DNA of 34,561 bases, taken from positions 1 through 34,561 of the forward strand of contig NZ_DASQNA010000044.1 in the NCBI RefSeq assembly GCF_035645195.1, in the 5' to 3' direction. Both the position numbers and the translations under genes were made by a program. Below, piece after piece: positions 23,950 to 30,155 of this stretch; within the stretch, counting starts at the first letter, position 1; each line of letters opens with the position of its first letter. The notes beneath the pieces are model-generated. The model ran no database searches, was not told where the DNA came from, and was given only the letters and a program-made list of their open reading frames with translations. Source of the DNA: Paenibacillus sp. Lineage in GTDB: Bacteria; Bacillota; Bacilli; Paenibacillales; YIM-B00363.

Positions 23950-25740
23950 TTACTGACCGGGAAGAACCGCCGGAACGATCGGCAGCGAGTAGATTTCGAC
24001 GGCGCGGGCGACCGCGTCCGAGGAGGCGGCGGGATAGCGCGCGATCAGCAGCGATTCGCGCCCTAAGCGCACGACACCGTCCGCGAGGTACGCGGCGAGA
24101 TCGAACGGCACCCGGTCGATCATGACCTGCTTGTGCAGCTCGCGCTCGTTCAGCCGCAGCGACGCGAACGACTCGCCGACGTCCTCGGGACGCTCCAGCA
24201 GGCGGCGCATCCAGGAGGCGTGCTCCGTCTCGGACAGCGCCGGGTCCCACCATATTTTGCGGGGACGGTACTTATGCTGACGGAAGTAATCCAGCTTCAT
24301 CAGCCCCTCCGCCGCCGGCAGCGCATGCGGCGTTTCCGCCGCGAGAAACTCGCGCAGCCGGACGAACAAATCTTCGAGCTGATGCCCGATCCGCTCCCAG
24401 CCTCGGGACTCCCAGTATGCGCCGAAGCCCTGGAAGAAGTCCCACGCGGACGGGAAGACCGACTCGATCAAATACGTCACCGCCGCGTCGGCCCGATGCG
24501 CGTTCCAATATTTCTCGAGCACGTCCTCCGCCTGCTTGATGCGCACGATGTCGGAGAACGGCAGCACATCGTTGCCGAGAATTTCGTACGGCGCGTTGTC
24601 CATGAACACGTATCCGTGCTCGGCCGCCCGCGCCCGCACGCCCGTGCCGCGGAGCATCTTCAGGAAGCCGAGCTGCAGCTCCTCCGGCCGCAGCGCGAAG
24701 ACGTCGTTGAACGTTTGGCGGAACGACGCGTAATCTTCCTCCGGCAGCCCGGCGATCAAGTCGAGGTGCTGGTCGATCTTCCCGCTCTCCTTGATCATCG
24801 TCACCGTGCGCGACAGCTTCGCGAAATTTTGGCGCCGCTGGATGATCTCGTTCGTAGCTTCGTTCGTCGATTGCACTCCAATTTCGAACCGGAACACCCC
24901 CGGCGGCGCATGCTCGCTAAGGAACGAAATGACTTCCGGGCGCATAATGTCCGCCGTAATTTCGAACTGGAACACGCACGATCCGCCGTGGTTGTCGATC
25001 AGGAATTGAAAAATTTCGAGCGCGTAGTCGCGTTTGATATTGAACGTGCGGTCCACGAACTTGATGAGCCGCGCGCCGGACCTGATCAGATGCAGCAAAT
25101 CCCGCTTCGTCCGCTCGATGTCGAAGTAGCGCACGCCGACCTCGATCGACGACAGGCAAAACTGGCACGAGAACGGACAGCCCCGGCTCGTCTCGAAATA
25201 GACGACCCGCGTCGGCAGCTGCGGCACGTCCTCCGCGAAATAATGCGGCGACGGCAGGTCGTCCAGCAGCGCCTTCGGCCGCCCCGGATTCAGCACGACG
25301 GAGCCGTCCTTCCCGCGGTACGCGATGCCGAATACGAAGTGATACTTCTCCGTTCCGTCGCGCAGCTCCGTCAGCAGATGGTGGAGCGTCTCCTCCCCTT
25401 CGCCCATGACGATGAAATCGACCTCGGGGATGCGCTCCATCCAATACTGGGTGTCGTACGACACCTCCGGCCCGCCGAGCACGATCCGGATGTCGGGACG
25501 AATTTTTTTCAGCATGCGGATGATCGGGATCGTCTCTTCGATGTTCCAGATATAACACGAAAACCCGACCACGTCCGGGGCGCGCCGATACAGATCGGTC
25601 ACCACGTTCATCGCCGGATCCTTGATCGTATATTCGGCGAGCTCGATGTCGAACTCTTTCTCGCTGTAAGCTTTCAAATACCTGAGCGCGAGCGACATAT
25701 GAATGTACTTCGCGTTCAAGGTCGTAAGGACCGTTTTCAT
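23950..25740 (-). CDS. B12-binding-domain radical SAM protein (DUF4080 type)
   Basis: A 596-residue protein. The N-terminal part (1-140) has the B12-binding fold seen in many radical SAM enzymes (VVGFSCYIWN, VLGGPEVSYD, FIVMGEGEET). The radical SAM core follows with the cluster motif CX3CX2C at Cys188, Cys192 and Cys195 (SRGCPFSCQFC). The C-terminal third looks like the DUF4080 extension of this family. Such proteins use a [4Fe-4S] cluster and S-adenosylmethionine for radical chemistry in the cytoplasm. Many B12-dependent relatives are methyltransferases, but the substrate of this subfamily is not known to me and the neighbours give no hint. The start at 25740 was chosen because MKTVLTTLNAKYIHMS is the usual family beginning; the frame is open 23 codons further. 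It stands alone between its own candidate promoter and terminator. Confidence 0.9.
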   Translation of the reverse strand: MKTVLTTLNAKYIHMSLALRYLKAYSEKEFDIELAEYTIKDPAMNVVTDLYRRAPDVVGFSCYIWNIEETIPIIRMLKKIRPDIRIVLGGPEVSYDTQYWMERIPEVDFIVMGEGEETLHHLLTELRDGTEKYHFVFGIAYRGKDGSVVLNPGRPKALLDDLPSPHYFAEDVPQLPTRVVYFETSRGCPFSCQFCLSSIEVGVRYFDIERTKRDLLHLIRSGARLIKFVDRTFNIKRDYALEIFQFLIDNHGGSCVFQFEITADIMRPEVISFLSEHAPPGVFRFEIGVQSTNEATNEIIQRRQNFAKLSRTVTMIKESGKIDQHLDLIAGLPEEDYASFRQTFNDVFALRPEELQLGFLKMLRGTGVRARAAEHGYVFMDNAPYEILGNDVLPFSDIVRIKQAEDVLEKYWNAHRADAAVTYLIESVFPSAWDFFQGFGAYWESRGWERIGHQLEDLFVRLREFLAAETPHALPAAEGLMKLDYFRQHKYRPRKIWWDPALSETEHASWMRRLLERPEDVGESFASLRLNERELHKQVMIDRVPFDLAAYLADGVVRLGRESLLIARYPAASSDAVARAVEIYSLPIVPAVLPGQ

Positions 25741-25776
25741 CGGAAAATGTTCTACCTTTCTGAAGGACTCCCCACC

Positions 25777-25805
25777 ATTGTAACAGACGAGCGCCGCGGC
25801 GCAAA
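25777..25805 (-). promoter_or_regulatory. Candidate promoter of the radical SAM gene
   Basis: On the minus strand a good -10, TACAAT (25777-25782), is followed by a leader of about 35 nt to the start codon. The -35 at 17-bp spacing is only TTTGCG (25800-25805), three of six matches. The AAAGG ribosome site sits about 14 nt before the ATG, which is long. Confidence 0.4.
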
Positions 25806-25949
25806 ACAAGTGTTCGAGCGGGCGCAGGCATTCCCGCGGGCGGGCGGAAGGTTAGTAACCAAAGCGTCGGCGACGTCGAACGTCCGGTCGGCCGCGCGGC
25901 AGGCTAGTTGTGGCGGCTGGTGCGTCGGCGAGGCTGTTAGCGAGTTGGA
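25806..25949. other. Non-coding GC-rich spacer, nothing recognised
   Basis: Between the radical SAM promoter and the palindromic repeat I see no credible reading frame, RNA fold or operator. It may include flank or remnant of the adjacent repeat element. Confidence 0.5.
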
Positions 25950-26039
25950 GGTTAACGGAATTCAATGTCCGCTATTTTGAGGAAATAACCTCCCCGCGCC
26001 GTTTTTCGCCACAATAACGGACAATTTGTTCCGTTAACC
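25950..26039. repeat. 90-bp near-palindrome, interspersed-repeat (MITE/REP-like) candidate
   Basis: Both ends carry the perfect 11-bp inverted repeat GGTTAACGGAA (25950-25960) and TTCCGTTAACC (26029-26039). The arms continue to pair inward with mismatches (TGTCCGCTATTTTG against TGTCCGTTATTGTG) to a central GC-rich loop. Transcribed, it would give a long imperfect hairpin. It holds no gene and sits between two convergence-free transcription units. I recall similar GTTAACGGAA palindromes as multicopy in Paenibacillus genomes, but this could not be checked here. Confidence 0.7.
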
Positions 26040-26057
26040 TTAAATACTCTAGGATAT

Positions 26058-26085
26058 AAAAAACGGCCGCCCAATGGGCGACCGT
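26058..26085 (-). terminator. Intrinsic terminator of the iron operon
   Basis: The stem ACGG-C-CGCCC pairs with GGGCG-A-CCGT (one C/A mismatch) around an AAT loop. On the minus strand six T follow. It starts 7 bp after the stop of the small cysteine protein. Confidence 0.85.
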
Positions 26086-26091
26086 CCCGGA

Positions 26092-26328
26092 TTAACCGGC
26101 TTGAACCAACAGCTTTTTCAATTCCGCGTATAACGTATCGGGATCTTTCTTGCATAGGAACGCCTTGCCTTTGCCGATTTCCGCGATCGCGCCCTTCTTG
26201 CAGGCGCCGCAGCGGCCGAGACAGTCTTTCTTCTTCCATTTCACGTCCGGAAATTCGTGCTTCAGCGCTTTCACCGCAGGTTTTCCGTCGCAGCGTTTCA
26301 AGTTTTTGCAGCATACTTTGATTTTCAT
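26092..26328 (-). CDS. Small seven-cysteine [2Fe-2S] ferredoxin-like protein (DUF1450/YuzB-like)
   Basis: A 78-residue, lysine-rich cytoplasmic protein with Cys6, Cys7, Cys13, Cys36, Cys40, Cys43 and Cys59. The segment DCLGRCGACKKG resembles the CLGxCGxC block of the YuzB/DUF1450 and thioredoxin-fold [2Fe-2S] ferredoxin families. The start is set by a 4-nt ATGA overlap with the FTR1 permease stop, which implies translational coupling; the longer open frame would overlap the permease by more than 100 bp. It is the last gene of the Fur-boxed operon, followed directly by a terminator. A role as electron carrier or iron acceptor next to the permease is inferred from this position. A zinc-binding protein is an alternative. 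Confidence 0.82.
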   Translation of the reverse strand: MKIKVCCKNLKRCDGKPAVKALKHEFPDVKWKKKDCLGRCGACKKGAIAEIGKGKAFLCKKDPDTLYAELKKLLVQAG

Positions 26329-27269
26329 GCGGTCACCTTCGCGGAAGATGTCGTGCGCGCTTCGGATACGGCGGCAGCGGACGATTCTTTCTTCCGTTGC
26401 CGGATCAGCAGCGCGAATACCAAGAAGTAGTATCCCCAATACGCCAAAAATTCTTCCACCGACGGGTCTTGCGTGTAACCAAGGAACGCTTTGAAGAAAA
26501 TGCCCACCTGACCGCTGACCAGCGGCGCGACGCCGAAGTCGCGGACGTAGTGCTCATAATCCTGCGGATGCTCGGGCATAAGCCACGTCAGATCGTACAG
26601 CGCGCCGATCTGACCGCCCGGCGTCCGATACATCGTGCCGAGCATGCCGATATCCTGCATGATGCCGACGCCCTGTACGAACAACCCGGCGGCGATCAGG
26701 ACGAGGAACGCGCCCGTAATCTTGAAGAACGTGCCGAGCGGCACGCGCCGGGCGCCGCGGAAGAACGTCCACGCCACGACGATCGCGACGATGAGGCCGA
26801 ACAGCGCGCCCCAGCTCCGGATCGCCTGCTCGATGTCTCCGCCCGAAATGGCCGCGAAGAAGAACACCGTCTCGATCCCTTCGCGCAGCGTAATGAGGTA
26901 CGCGTGGACGATCATATTGATGACGCTGCCGGTCGTCAAGATCGCCGCCACCTTGGACTGCACTTCGTCTTTCATGTCGCGCCCCTGCTTCGCCATGAAC
27001 AATATCATGTGCGTCAGCAGCGCCGACGAGACGAGCAGGATGCCGATTTTCAAATAAATGTGGCTCGCCATCGCCGCGAAGCCGGTAAGCACGACCTGAA
27101 ACGCAAGCGCGACGCCGTAGCTGGACAGCAGCGCCAGAACGACGCCGAGCCACACCCATTTGTTCCACCGCTTCTCGCCGATGCGCGTCAGGTAGGTGAC
27201 GATCACCCCGATGATCAAGAGCGCTTCGAGCGCTTCGCGGAACGTAATAAGGAACGCTTGAAAATCCAT
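26325..27269 (-). CDS. FTR1-family iron permease (EfeU-like)
   Basis: A 314-residue membrane protein with about seven predicted helices and the two iron-binding REXXE-type motifs of the FTR1/EfeU family: REALE at 11-15 and REGIE at 129-133, each inside a hydrophobic helix. These glutamates carry iron through the membrane in yeast Ftr1p and bacterial EfeU. Length and layout match EfeU (about 280 residues) plus a short charged C-tail (from about 290). Many Firmicute FTR1 proteins carry an N-terminal extracellular helical domain; this one does not, and separate secreted helical proteins are encoded just upstream. Its ribosome site GGGGGTG is 8 nt from the ATG, in a 31-bp gap after the stalk-domain protein gene. 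Import of ferrous or ferric iron across the cytoplasmic membrane is the expected function. Confidence 0.93.
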   Translation of the reverse strand: MDFQAFLITFREALEALLIIGVIVTYLTRIGEKRWNKWVWLGVVLALLSSYGVALAFQVVLTGFAAMASHIYLKIGILLVSSALLTHMILFMAKQGRDMKDEVQSKVAAILTTGSVINMIVHAYLITLREGIETVFFFAAISGGDIEQAIRSWGALFGLIVAIVVAWTFFRGARRVPLGTFFKITGAFLVLIAAGLFVQGVGIMQDIGMLGTMYRTPGGQIGALYDLTWLMPEHPQDYEHYVRDFGVAPLVSGQVGIFFKAFLGYTQDPSVEEFLAYWGYYFLVFALLIRQRKKESSAAAVSEARTTSSAKVTA

Positions 27270-27300
27270 GGACCGTCACCCCCTTCCCTCTATTAGTAAA

Positions 27301-28794
27301 TTACTCCGTAATGACGACTTCGCCGTTCGAGTAGAACACGTTGCTGCCGAACAGTTCGGCGACCGCGCGCAGCGGGATGAAGCTGCGGCCGGCTTCGCTC
27401 ACGACGACCGTCTGGTCGAGCTTCTTGTCCGCGACGACCTCGCCGTTCACGGAGACGTCGGCGGAGCCGAGCTTCAGTTCGATCGTTTGGCCGCCCTTCA
27501 CGATGGTGACGACTTGCGTTGCATCATTGAAGTCGACCGAAGCGCCGATCGCCTCTGCGATGAAGCGCGTCGGCACGAGCGTCCGGTTCGTCTGCGGGTT
27601 CACGTAGGAAGCCGCGTCGACCGTCTTCACCGCGCCGTCGACCGTCAACTGCGCTTCGCCGATTTTCAGAACGACGCCGTCAAGCTTAGCGACGATTTTC
27701 AGGTATGCGACGACATGCTCGTTCGCCGCCGCCGCGTTCTTGTTGCGAACCGCTTGCAGATATTGCTCCGCATGAGCCAGCGCTTCGGCATACGCTTCTG
27801 CGCCGAGCTTTTCTTTGATCAATACTTCTTCCGCCACGAGGAACATGTTGCCTTCGACCGCATGCTCGATCGCGGCTTCGTGCTTGCCGCCCGGCAGCTC
27901 GTCGGTCAGCACGCGCGTCGCGTAGCCGCCGATTTTGCCGTTGAGAGCCGCTGCGTAATGCTGCTTGATCGCCGCTTCGCTCAGCTTCGATGGATCGCCG
28001 CCGCCGAACGCGCTGCGGATCGCGTCCGCGTCCGCTTTGCTGCCGCCGCTCAGCGAGCCGTAAATCGGCAGGAAGAAGAAGAAGCCTTCCGTCATTTCGA
28101 CCTGCGCCTTCGCCGGCTCCGCCGTCGGCGCCGTCTTCGCGTATTTCAGCGTCGCGAGGTGGAACACCTTGATGAGCGACTTATCGAACATTTGACGATA
28201 GATTTTGTAGTTCAGCACATTGCCGTCCTTCACCGCTTGCTGCAAGCCTTTCACGGCCGTCGCGAGCGTATCTTTCATCTCGACCGGCGTGCTCGTTTCG
28301 AGGTAATAATTGTCGCGCTTCACGGCCGTCGGCTCGAGCACGTTCGCGTACAGCTCGATCGCTTTGTCGAGCGCCGCCGTCGCCGCCGCTTTATCGCCTT
28401 TCTCCAGCGCCGGGAGCGCTTGGTAACGCGTCAAATCGGTAATGGCGAGGTAGAAGTACCACTGCAAGCCTTTGTCGACCGCCTGCTTCGCTTGGCCTGC
28501 GCTCAGCTTGCCCTCAATCGCGAGGTCGAGCGTCTGCGTAATGAGCGTATCCAGCTCGGCGTTCAGCACTTTCACGTCGGCTTGGAAGTTCGCTTCGTAC
28601 TGCGCCTTGACTTCCGCGAGGTCCGGCTCGCCTTCCGCCGGGAACAGCGCTACGATCGCTTTATACTTGTCGGCGAGCGACGTTTGGGCGGATACGTCGG
28701 TCGTTACCGCGAACGACGTTTGCGCAGCGAACGCCGCCGGTACGGACCCGAATGCCAAGGATGCGGAGAGGAGAAGTGCGATGCTTTTCTTCAT
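27301..28794 (-). CDS. Secreted helical protein with C-terminal copper-amine-oxidase-N-like domain; iron-operon partner
   Basis: A 497-residue protein. Signal peptide 1-23 (ends PAAFA); alpha-helical region 30-370 rich in Asp, Glu, His and Tyr; C-terminal beta domain about 380-497 with paired TLVPTRFIAEAIGASVDF and SFIPLRAVAELFG motifs typical of the copper amine oxidase N-terminal-like domain. That domain is common in Paenibacillaceae secreted proteins as a wall or stalk module and does not itself imply copper or oxidase chemistry. The helical part shares PDLAEVKAQY (57-66) and following spacing with PDWAAVGEIY in the preceding gene's product, suggesting homology. Placement between a Fur-controlled promoter and FTR1 suggests an extracytoplasmic iron-binding or iron-delivery role in place of EfeO; this is inference. 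The ribosome site AAAGGGG lies 10 nt before the ATG. Confidence 0.85.
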   Translation of the reverse strand: MKKSIALLLSASLAFGSVPAAFAAQTSFAVTTDVSAQTSLADKYKAIVALFPAEGEPDLAEVKAQYEANFQADVKVLNAELDTLITQTLDLAIEGKLSAGQAKQAVDKGLQWYFYLAITDLTRYQALPALEKGDKAAATAALDKAIELYANVLEPTAVKRDNYYLETSTPVEMKDTLATAVKGLQQAVKDGNVLNYKIYRQMFDKSLIKVFHLATLKYAKTAPTAEPAKAQVEMTEGFFFFLPIYGSLSGGSKADADAIRSAFGGGDPSKLSEAAIKQHYAAALNGKIGGYATRVLTDELPGGKHEAAIEHAVEGNMFLVAEEVLIKEKLGAEAYAEALAHAEQYLQAVRNKNAAAANEHVVAYLKIVAKLDGVVLKIGEAQLTVDGAVKTVDAASYVNPQTNRTLVPTRFIAEAIGASVDFNDATQVVTIVKGGQTIELKLGSADVSVNGEVVADKKLDQTVVVSEAGRSFIPLRAVAELFGSNVFYSNGEVVITE

Positions 28795-28813
28795 GAACGA
28801 TTAACCCCTTTGA

Positions 28814-28828
28814 CTATAATTATTATGA
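28814..28828 (-). promoter_or_regulatory. Possible second Fur-like site inside the iron operon
   Basis: CTATAATTATTATGA matches the 7-1-7 Fur consensus (TGATAAT N ATTATCA) at 11 of 14 positions. It lies in the 67-bp gap before the stalk-domain gene, close to its ribosome site. AT-rich DNA gives such matches easily. Confidence 0.3.
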
Positions 28829-28861
28829 ATGAATAACGGTTTTAACATTGCTTCGGACGGT

Positions 28862-29947
28862 TTAAAACAGCTTGCGTTTTTTCGCGTACCATAGACCGCC
28901 GCCCGCGGCGAGCGCGACGCCCCCGATGACGACGATGCTGACGATCGGATTCGTGCGGCTGGCCCGTTCCATCGGCGCATGCGCCAAGCTGACTTCGGCT
29001 TCGTCTGCCGCGGCCGTTTCGACCGCCGCATTCCCAGCGGCCGCAGGATCGGCTTCTGCCGTCTCGACCGGAGCTTCGACCTCTGCCGACGCTTCCGCGG
29101 ACACGCTTTCGGCAGGCGCCTCCGCCTCGACAGGCGCGGCTTCGCCGGCCGCCTCCGCCTCGGCTGCCGCCGGTTCGGCCGCCGCCGGCTCCGCTTGCGC
29201 GGGTTCGGCTTTCGCGGGCTCCGCCGGAGCGGGCGCCGGGGTCGTCTTCGCCGGCTCGCTCTTCGCCGGCTCGGTTTTGGCCGGTTCGCTCTTCGCCGGC
29301 TCGCTTTTCGCCGGTTCGGCCTTCGCGGGCTCGCTCTTCGCTGGCGCGGCTTGCGCCGGAGCCGACTTCATCGGGAACAGCGGCTTCAGCTTGCCGAGAA
29401 TGAAGGCCGTTTTCGTTTTGAACGTTTCCGGATCGACCGGCTCCTCGCCGACGCCGAACAGTCCCGGGTTGCCGAGCGCCTTCAGCGCTTCGTCGAACGC
29501 CGTCAGCACCGCCTTATGCGTATCGTCGCTGCCGACGTACGGCGCGAGCACGTCGTATGTGCCTTTCGCTTTCGCGAGCAGCAGCTTCGACTGCGAATAA
29601 TCGTCGACGCTGGCGTTCGCGTATTTGAACCGCCGTTCCAAATTCAGCACGAGCAGCGCCTTGTAGTTGGACAAGAATCGCTCCTTATCCTTCGCCGCGA
29701 TATCGGCGTCGAGCGTCGCCGCCACGGAGGAGCCGAAATGCGACTCGATCTCGGGCCGGTGCACCTTGTAAATTTCGCCGACGGCCGCCCAATCCGGGGA
29801 GCTGTCAGGGAGCTTCGCTATCATCTCTTTCATCGCTTCCGCGATCGCTTCTTGACTCGGATCGCCGTAGGAGTATGCGCCGACCTGTTGGGGCAGCAGC
29901 ATCATCAAGACGACCGCCGGCAGTATGTATCGAATCAGCCGATTCAT
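28862..29947 (-). CDS. Secreted membrane-tethered helical protein with PAKxE spacer; first gene of iron operon
   Basis: A 361-residue protein. Signal peptide 1-24 (ends QQVGA); alpha-helical domain about 28-192; proline/alanine/lysine/glutamate spacer about 197-325 starting with near-perfect PAKxE repeats; C-terminal hydrophobic helix 334-354 followed by KKRKLF. This layout predicts an outward-facing helical domain held to the membrane on a wall-spanning arm. No LPxTG precedes the helix, so sortase anchoring is not indicated. The ATG at 29947 has AAGGAAG 8 nt upstream; a GTG three codons earlier would overlap that site. The helical domain resembles that of the next gene's product. It is the first gene after a Fur-type promoter and precedes FTR1, so a role in capturing or passing iron is likely but unproven. 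I know of no characterised homologue. Confidence 0.85.
   Translation of the reverse strand: MNRLIRYILPAVVLMMLLPQQVGAYSYGDPSQEAIAEAMKEMIAKLPDSSPDWAAVGEIYKVHRPEIESHFGSSVAATLDADIAAKDKERFLSNYKALLVLNLERRFKYANASVDDYSQSKLLLAKAKGTYDVLAPYVGSDDTHKAVLTAFDEALKALGNPGLFGVGEEPVDPETFKTKTAFILGKLKPLFPMKSAPAQAAPAKSEPAKAEPAKSEPAKSEPAKTEPAKSEPAKTTPAPAPAEPAKAEPAQAEPAAAEPAAAEAEAAGEAAPVEAEAPAESVSAEASAEVEAPVETAEADPAAAGNAAVETAAADEAEVSLAHAPMERASRTNPIVSIVVIGGVALAAGGGLWYAKKRKLF
29246..29344 (-). repeat. 15-bp coding tandem repeat (PAKSE-type, ~6.6 copies)
   Basis: Residues 202-234 of the membrane-tethered protein read PAK(S/A/T)E six times plus PAK. At DNA level these are 15-bp units with few silent differences, for example CTCTTCGCCGGCTCG on the plus strand. 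Copy number can change in frame. Confidence 0.9.
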
Positions 29948-29998
29948 GAATCCCACTTCCTTCTAGCTGTTGTTGTGCTTTCTCTCTCTCTATCATTC

Positions 29999-30013
29999 TG
30001 AGAATGATTTTCA
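29999..30013 (-). promoter_or_regulatory. Fur box 1 in the iron-operon leader
   Basis: TGAGAATGATTTTCA matches the 7-1-7 Fur consensus at 12 of 14 positions. It overlaps a perfect palindrome ATCATTC-TGA-GAATGAT (29992-30008). It lies about 10-25 nt downstream of the predicted transcription start, a position that would block elongation or initial transcription when iron is plentiful. A TC/GA dinucleotide run follows at 29980-29991. Confidence 0.75.
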
Positions 30014-30030
30014 ATCCCGTTCCATGTGTA

Positions 30031-30059
30031 ATGATAATCAGTTTCAATTAGGCTGTCAA
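30031..30059 (-). promoter_or_regulatory. Iron-operon promoter with overlapping Fur box 2
   Basis: On the minus strand a perfect -35, TTGACA (30054-30059), a 17-bp spacer and a -10, TATCAT (30031-30036), form a near-consensus SigA promoter. A second Fur-like site (TGATAAT C AGTTTCA, plus strand 30032-30046, 12 of 14 matches) covers the -10 and part of the spacer. Iron-dependent repression of the four genes from 29947 to 26092 is expected. Confidence 0.8.
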
Positions 30060-30070
30060 CGAAAAATTCG

Positions 30071-30125
30071 AAAAAAAAGAGCCTCGACGCAAAATCCCGA
30101 TTCCCTTTTGCATCAAGGCTTTTTT
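30071..30125 (-). terminator. Intrinsic terminator of the envelope operon (bidirectional)
   Basis: A 15-bp stem (30080-30094 with 30106-30120, two G-U pairs when read as RNA) is flanked by eight A on one side and six T on the other, so it has a T run on either strand. On the minus strand it ends the glycosyltransferase operon just before the Fur-regulated promoter. Confidence 0.9.
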
Positions 30126-30155
30126 AACCATTGTTATATTGTTGGGTTCCCCCGA

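Noticed and set aside
25791-25802. GCGCCGCGGCGC palindrome near the radical SAM promoter
   Set aside because: Short GC-only palindromes are frequent by chance in this base composition and no T run follows.
27301-28794. Annotation as a copper amine oxidase
   Set aside because: Only the N-terminal-like stalk domain is present, at the C-terminus; there is no catalytic amine oxidase domain or topaquinone site.
28872-29600. 242-residue plus-strand frame rich in Ala, Gly and Ser
   Set aside because: It is the antisense reading of the PAKxE spacer, a low-complexity artefact of the repeat.
26092-29947. Naming the iron genes efeU, efeO and efeB
   Set aside because: Only the permease matches. No imelysin/cupredoxin EfeO or DyP-type EfeB is visible, so the symbols would mislead.
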